DNA from: Burkholderia puraquae
GTDB lineage: Bacteria; Pseudomonadota; Gammaproteobacteria; Burkholderiales; Burkholderiaceae
DNA: 64,000 nucleotides
Direction: 5' to 3'
NCBI RefSeq assembly: GCF_002099195.1
Contig: NZ_NBYX01000009.1
Location: forward strand, 226,134-290,133
This document shows positions 60,066 through 64,000 of this stretch, in pieces (the stretch's first letter is position 1; each line of letters opens with the position of its first letter). The notes beneath the pieces were generated by a model. The model was not told where the DNA came from and did no database searches. It was given only the letters and a program-made list of their open reading frames with translations. Both the position numbers and the translations under genes were made by a program.

Positions 60066-60950
60066 TTATTGCGCCTTGCGTTCCGGCTGGCGCGTCCACT
60101 GGTCTTCTTCTCCCGGCACCTTGCCGAAGGTCTGATCGGCCCATGCCGCGCGAGCCGCGTCGATCTTCGCGCGATCGCTCGATACGAAATTCCATTCGAT
60201 GAACCGCTCGCCCGGCAGGTGCGCACCGCCGAGCAGCATCACGCGTGCGCCGTTCGTGCTGGCGAGCGCCACGGTCGCGCCCGGTTCGAGCACGGCCATC
60301 GTCGCGGGGGCGAGCGGCGTGCCGTCGATGGCGAGGTCGCCGTCGACCAGGTACACCCCGCGTTCCTGATGTTCGGCATCGAGCGCCAGCGTGCCGCCTG
60401 CCGCGAATTCCGCATACGCATAGAGCGTGGGCGAGAACACGGCGACCGGTGACGTCAGCCCGAACGCGGTGCCTGCGATCACGCGCACGCTTGCACCGTC
60501 GCGCGTGAACGACGGCAGCGTGTCGGCCGGATGATGGACGAACGCGGGCGCGGTGTCCTCGTGCTCGACCGGCAGCGCGACCCAGGTCTGGATCCCGTGG
60601 ACCGGCTGCTCGCGCGGCCGGTCTTCGTCGGGCGAGCGTTCCGAATGCACGATGCCGCGGCCGGCCGTCATCCAGTTCACGTCGCCCGGCACGATCTTCT
60701 GCCGGAAGCCGAGGCTGTCGTGATGCATCAGCGAGCCGTCGAACAGGTAGGTGACGGTCGCGAGGCCGATGTGCGGATGCGGCAGCACGTCGATGCCGCG
60801 ATTGGCCGGCAGCACGGCCGGCCCCATCTCGTCGAAGAAGATGAACGGGCCGACGAGGCGTGCGGCACGTGCGGGCAGCACGCGGCGCACGACGAGGTTG
60901 CCGATGTCGCTTTCGCGCGGCGTGAGCAGGGTCTTGATCGAGGCGGGCAT
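60066..60950 (-). CDS. Pirin-family bicupin protein
   Basis: The 294-residue protein has the pirin two-cupin build: FIFFDEMGPA, HPHIGLATVTYLFDGSLMHHDSLG with the metal-binding histidines, and MTAGRGIVHSERS, then a second cupin (GTLALDAEHQERGVYLVDGDL). Pirins bind iron; bacterial members are variously quercetinases or regulators. The ATG at 60950 was chosen because the longer frame adds only unrelated Arg-rich sequence. It forms a short leftward unit with the OsmC gene upstream (31 bases apart). Confidence 0.9.
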   Translation of the reverse strand: MPASIKTLLTPRESDIGNLVVRRVLPARAARLVGPFIFFDEMGPAVLPANRGIDVLPHPHIGLATVTYLFDGSLMHHDSLGFRQKIVPGDVNWMTAGRGIVHSERSPDEDRPREQPVHGIQTWVALPVEHEDTAPAFVHHPADTLPSFTRDGASVRVIAGTAFGLTSPVAVFSPTLYAYAEFAAGGTLALDAEHQERGVYLVDGDLAIDGTPLAPATMAVLEPGATVALASTNGARVMLLGGAHLPGERFIEWNFVSSDRAKIDAARAAWADQTFGKVPGEEDQWTRQPERKAQ

Positions 60951-60981
60951 GGTGGGGATCTCGTGGTCGATGCGGGGCGCG

Positions 60982-61374
60982 TCAGGCAATCGCCGTGTCG
61001 ATGGTGATCGGGTGCGTGAGGATCTTGTGCACCGGGCACGCATTCGCGATCTGCAGCAGGCGTTCGCGCTGTTCGCCGGACAACTCGCCGTCGAGCGTGA
61101 TGCGGCGCACGATCGTGCTGCCCGCGCTGCCCGATTCGTGCGCGAGCTTCACGTGCACTTCGGCGAGCGGCCAGCCCTTGCGCTGCGCGTACATCTTCAG
61201 CGTGATCGCGGTGCACGCGCCGAGGCTCGACAGCAGCAGCGCGACAGGCGTCGGCGCGGCATCGCCGCCGCCGAGCGGCGCCGGTTCGTCGGCGCGCCAC
61301 TGGTGGACGCCATCGCTGAAGTGGACGAGATAATCGACGGAGCCGATGCTCGCTTCGACGGACAGTTCGCTCAT
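60982..61374 (-). CDS. OsmC-family peroxiredoxin-like protein
   Basis: The 130-residue protein has the two conserved cysteines of OsmC/Ohr proteins: Cys54 in [11 protein letters not shown] and Cys113 in NACPVHKIL. The layout is closest to the OsmC/YhfA branch. These dimers reduce organic hydroperoxides. It precedes the pirin gene on the same strand. Confidence 0.92.
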   Translation of the reverse strand: MSELSVEASIGSVDYLVHFSDGVHQWRADEPAPLGGGDAAPTPVALLLSSLGACTAITLKMYAQRKGWPLAEVHVKLAHESGSAGSTIVRRITLDGELSGEQRERLLQIANACPVHKILTHPITIDTAIA

Positions 61375-61421
61375 TGCAGTTCCATGGAAAAAAGGGGGAG
61401 GGGCGGCGGGCTGGCCGGGCG

Positions 61422-63002
61422 TTACGGTTCGAGCAGCCGCTGCAGCCGCAGTTCCTCGAAATCGAGCTCCGATTCGATCCGGTGCAGCACGGCGTCGTCG
61501 ACCTTGCCGTCGCGATGCAGATCGAGCAGCGCCTGGCGCGACACGCCGACGAGTTCGAGTTCGACACGCAGCATGCGCGCCCGCACGTTGGCCGGTTCGG
61601 CGCCGTGGCGATGCGCGCGTTCGTTGAAGGTGACGCGGTTCCGGTACTCGGCGAGCAGGCGGTCGAGCGACGGACGTTCAAGGCTCGTCCCGCGCTGTTC
61701 GAGCGCGTCGAGTTCGGCGAGCGCCGCGCCGAACGCATGTGCGCGCACCGCATGCTCGGACATCGTGTGCCGCGCGGCCGGGCGCAGCTTCAGCATGCGG
61801 ATCAGCGGCGCGAGCGTGCCACCTTGCACGACGAGCGTGGCGATGATCAGCAGGAACGTGCTGAACAGGATCAGGTCGCGGCCGGGGAAGTTGGCGGGCA
61901 GTGCGATCGCGGCCGCGAGGCTCACGACGCCGCGCATGCCCGACCAGCCGAGCACGACGGCCTCGCGCCACGACCACGGTGCGTGGCCGGCGCGCGGCGC
62001 GCGCAGGCGGCCCGGCAGCCACATCGCGACGAACACCCAGACGATGCGCGCGGCGATCGCGGCGGCGGTGGCAGGCAGCGCGACGCGCAGGCCGGCCATC
62101 AGCACCGCGCCTTCGTGGTTCACGCGCGCGAGGATCGCGTGCAGCGCGAGTCCGATCAGGATGAACACGAGCGCATCGAGCACGAACACGATCGCTTCCC
62201 ATGTCGCTTTCGCCTTGATCCGCATGTCGGCGTCGAACACGCGATGCTGGCGCACGCCGAGCACGAGGCCGCAGGTGACGACCGACAGCACGCCCGAGCC
62301 TTCGACGGCTTCGGCGATCCCGTAGCTGCCCCACGCCATTGCGAAAGTCACGACGATGCCGAGCATCGGGTCGCGCAGGCGCGGCAGTACCCAGCTCATC
62401 GCATGGCCGCACGCGAGACCGACCGCGATGCCGATCAGCGTGAGCGAGAAGAACAGGCCGGTGGCGCTTGCGGCCGTGATCGACACGGCGAGCGCGGCCG
62501 ACACGGCCATCTGGTACAGCAGCAGGCCCGACGCATCGTTGACGAGGCTTTCGCCTTCGAGCACCGCGACGAGCCGCGCAGGCAGCGGGTGGCGCTGCAG
62601 GATCGCCTTCGCGGCGACCGCGTCGGGCGGCGACACGATCGCGCCGAGCGTGAAGCATGCGGCCCACGGCAGCGCCGGGTTCGCGGCATGCACGGCGAGC
62701 GCGACCGCGACGGTCGTGAATACCACTGCGCCGAGCGCGAGCGACGCGATCGATGCAAGCTCCTGCCGGAATTCCTTCCACGCGGTGTAGAACCCGCTCG
62801 ACATCAGCAGCGGCGGCAGCACGGCCGCGAGCAGCAGCGCCGGGTCCATGTCGGGCACGCGCTTGCCGGCGACCGCGACCACGCAGCCGCCGAGCAGCAG
62901 CACGACGGCCGGCGGAATCGAAATCCGCTCGGCGAGCCACGTGAGCGCGCCCGCACCGCAGATCAACAGCAGCAGATAATGAAACAGCTCGACGTTGCTC
63001 AT
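61422..63002 (-). CDS. CPA1-family Na+/H+ antiporter
   Basis: The 526-residue membrane protein has about 12 helices followed by a soluble C-terminal tail. It carries the CPA1 ion-site motifs: [12 protein letters not shown] and [14 protein letters not shown]. The tail (about 400-526) is helical, charged and shows a typical YjcE/NhaP-type regulatory extension. It exchanges protons for sodium or potassium at the inner membrane. It lies 47 bases upstream of osmC on the same strand. Confidence 0.93.
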   Translation of the reverse strand: MSNVELFHYLLLLICGAGALTWLAERISIPPAVVLLLGGCVVAVAGKRVPDMDPALLLAAVLPPLLMSSGFYTAWKEFRQELASIASLALGAVVFTTVAVALAVHAANPALPWAACFTLGAIVSPPDAVAAKAILQRHPLPARLVAVLEGESLVNDASGLLLYQMAVSAALAVSITAASATGLFFSLTLIGIAVGLACGHAMSWVLPRLRDPMLGIVVTFAMAWGSYGIAEAVEGSGVLSVVTCGLVLGVRQHRVFDADMRIKAKATWEAIVFVLDALVFILIGLALHAILARVNHEGAVLMAGLRVALPATAAAIAARIVWVFVAMWLPGRLRAPRAGHAPWSWREAVVLGWSGMRGVVSLAAAIALPANFPGRDLILFSTFLLIIATLVVQGGTLAPLIRMLKLRPAARHTMSEHAVRAHAFGAALAELDALEQRGTSLERPSLDRLLAEYRNRVTFNERAHRHGAEPANVRARMLRVELELVGVSRQALLDLHRDGKVDDAVLHRIESELDFEELRLQRLLEP

Positions 63003-63027
63003 GGGCGGTCAGTGCGGAGCGCGCGCG

Positions 63028-63288
63028 TCACGAGGGCTTGCGTTTGTTCGTGCTGCCGCCCGGCAGCGCACCGAACATGTGCTGGCTGCACTTCGCGTCG
63101 CGCCATGCGGCGTTCAGCCGATGGCCGGCGAGCATGCGCCGCGCGACAGGCAGGACCTGTTCGCCGGCCAGCATGCCGAGCAGGCCGGTGAGCGCGATGA
63201 TCGGCGGCGCGGGCGAGTTCACGCCGATCGCGCCGTAGATGACGCCGGCGAGGATGCCGGCGAGCAGCGAGAAGACATACGGTTTCAT
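63028..63288 (-). CDS. XapX-domain membrane protein
   Basis: The 86-residue protein has two membrane helices (MKPYVFSLLAGILAGVIYG and PIIALTGLLGMLAGEQV), the XapX domain layout, and a basic tail. XapX proteins are small, of unknown role, and often lie near transporters. The ATG at 63288 was chosen; the longer open frame starts without homology. It begins the leftward unit with the antiporter gene. Confidence 0.85.
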   Translation of the reverse strand: MKPYVFSLLAGILAGVIYGAIGVNSPAPPIIALTGLLGMLAGEQVLPVARRMLAGHRLNAAWRDAKCSQHMFGALPGGSTNKRKPS

Positions 63289-63563
63289 GGGGGAGCGCCT
63301 CGTGATGACCGAGCGGCACCGCAATGGCGCCGTCAAAGTTTTGAAAGCCTATCGGGTTTGCGTGAAGAAAAAAAGAGCGGACGGCCCCGAATGGACGCCG
63401 TTTCCGGAATCACATCGATTCCGTTTCGTGGGTGTTCGCGCCGCGCGTTTCCGGATTAAATGTCGCGAGCCGGACAACGATCCGGCGCGACACATCTCCG
63501 GCTCCTCCCGTTCTCGCGGTCGAGGCAGGCCCTTCTTTTTTCGTTCACAGGACGCCATTCGCC

Positions 63564-64000
63564 ATGAGCAACCCGAAGCTTGAAGTACTTACTCCGCAGA
63601 ACAGCCAGCTGATCTTCATCGACCAGCAGCCGCAGATGGCGTTCGGCGTGCAGTCGATCGACCGCCAGGCACTGAAGAACAACGTCGTCGGTCTTGCGAA
63701 GGCCGCGAAGGTATTCAATATCCCGACCACGATCACGACGGTCGAAAGCGAAAGCTTCTCGGGCCATACCTATCCCGAACTGCTCGACGTGTTCCCGAAC
63801 CAGAAGACGCTCGAACGCACGTCGATGAACTCGTGGGACGACCAGAAGGTGCGCGACGCGCTCGCCGCGAACGGCCGCAAGAAGGTGGTCGTATCGGGCC
63901 TGTGGACGGAAGTCTGCAATACCACGTTCGCACTGTGCGCGATGCTCGAAGGCGACTACGAGATCTACACGGTCGCCGACGCATCGGGCGGCACGTCGCA
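63564..64000 (+). CDS. Isochorismatase-family hydrolase (YcaC-like), 5' part
   Basis: The ATG at 63564 is followed by an open frame of 145 complete codons to the window edge; the stop lies outside. The product has the cysteine-hydrolase triad: Asp20 (SQLIFIDQQPQM), Lys81 (FPNQKTLERTSMNSW) and Cys118 (SGLWTEVCNTTFALCAML). The order and wording match YcaC-type hydrolases of about 210 residues. AGGA at 63549-63552 is a plausible ribosome binding site. The substrate is unknown. Confidence 0.9.
   Translation, partial: MSNPKLEVLTPQNSQLIFIDQQPQMAFGVQSIDRQALKNNVVGLAKAAKVFNIPTTITTVESESFSGHTYPELLDVFPNQKTLERTSMNSWDDQKVRDALAANGRKKVVVSGLWTEVCNTTFALCAMLEGDYEIYTVADASGGTS

Overview
The window is high-G+C, densely coded DNA from a Burkholderia-type beta-proteobacterium. 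The evidence is the codon bias, a Burkholderia-style OmpC-like porin, orphan type VI secretion (T6SS) vgrG cassettes and a complete cellulose operon. I cannot assign a species; the accessory, niche-adaptation gene content would suit a secondary chromosome. I saw no tRNA, rRNA, CRISPR array, prophage or core T6SS gene.

Layout. 1-612 is the end of a MipA/OmpV outer-membrane protein. 613-1135 holds an IS110-family relic. 1268-1603 is a small I78-type inhibitor lipoprotein. 1825-19192 is an orphan T6SS effector island. It has an inverted PAAR plus membrane protein pair, a truncated vgrG stump, a DUF4123 adaptor with a Tli1/Tle1 phospholipase pair, a vgrG with a C-terminal metzincin-like protease domain followed by a coupled periplasmic candidate immunity gene, and a second cassette (vgrG, DUF4123, DUF805, lipoprotein, DUF2235 protein) whose DUF2235 protein has Asp where the catalytic Ser should be. 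19250-20488 is a lytic transglycosylase fused to a VirB9-like domain. 20899-22059 is a porin.

22564-27590 is a Fur-box-headed FecI/FecR/TonB-dependent receptor unit with a secreted protein of unknown function. 27619-37360 is a mixed metabolic and regulatory stretch: two LysR regulators, a VOC protein, a flavin reductase, a CitMHS transporter with an AtuA pair, a nitrilase, a LuxR regulator and two exported unknowns.

37403-43766 matches the uncharacterised ynbABCD lipid module of Escherichia coli, with an added PlsC-type acyltransferase and a small membrane protein. It looks like a self-contained pathway that makes CDP-diacylglycerol, attaches a headgroup, and then modifies or dephosphorylates the product. 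43846-44868 is a GAF-GGDEF diguanylate cyclase. 45353-60011 is a permuted bcs operon (bcsB-Z-C-E-F-Q-A-G-R) for phosphoethanolamine-type cellulose. BcsA carries a PilZ domain, so the neighbouring cyclase is a plausible but unproven c-di-GMP source.

60066-64000 holds stress and housekeeping genes: pirin, OsmC, a CPA1 antiporter, a XapX protein, and an isochorismatase-family hydrolase cut by the window edge.
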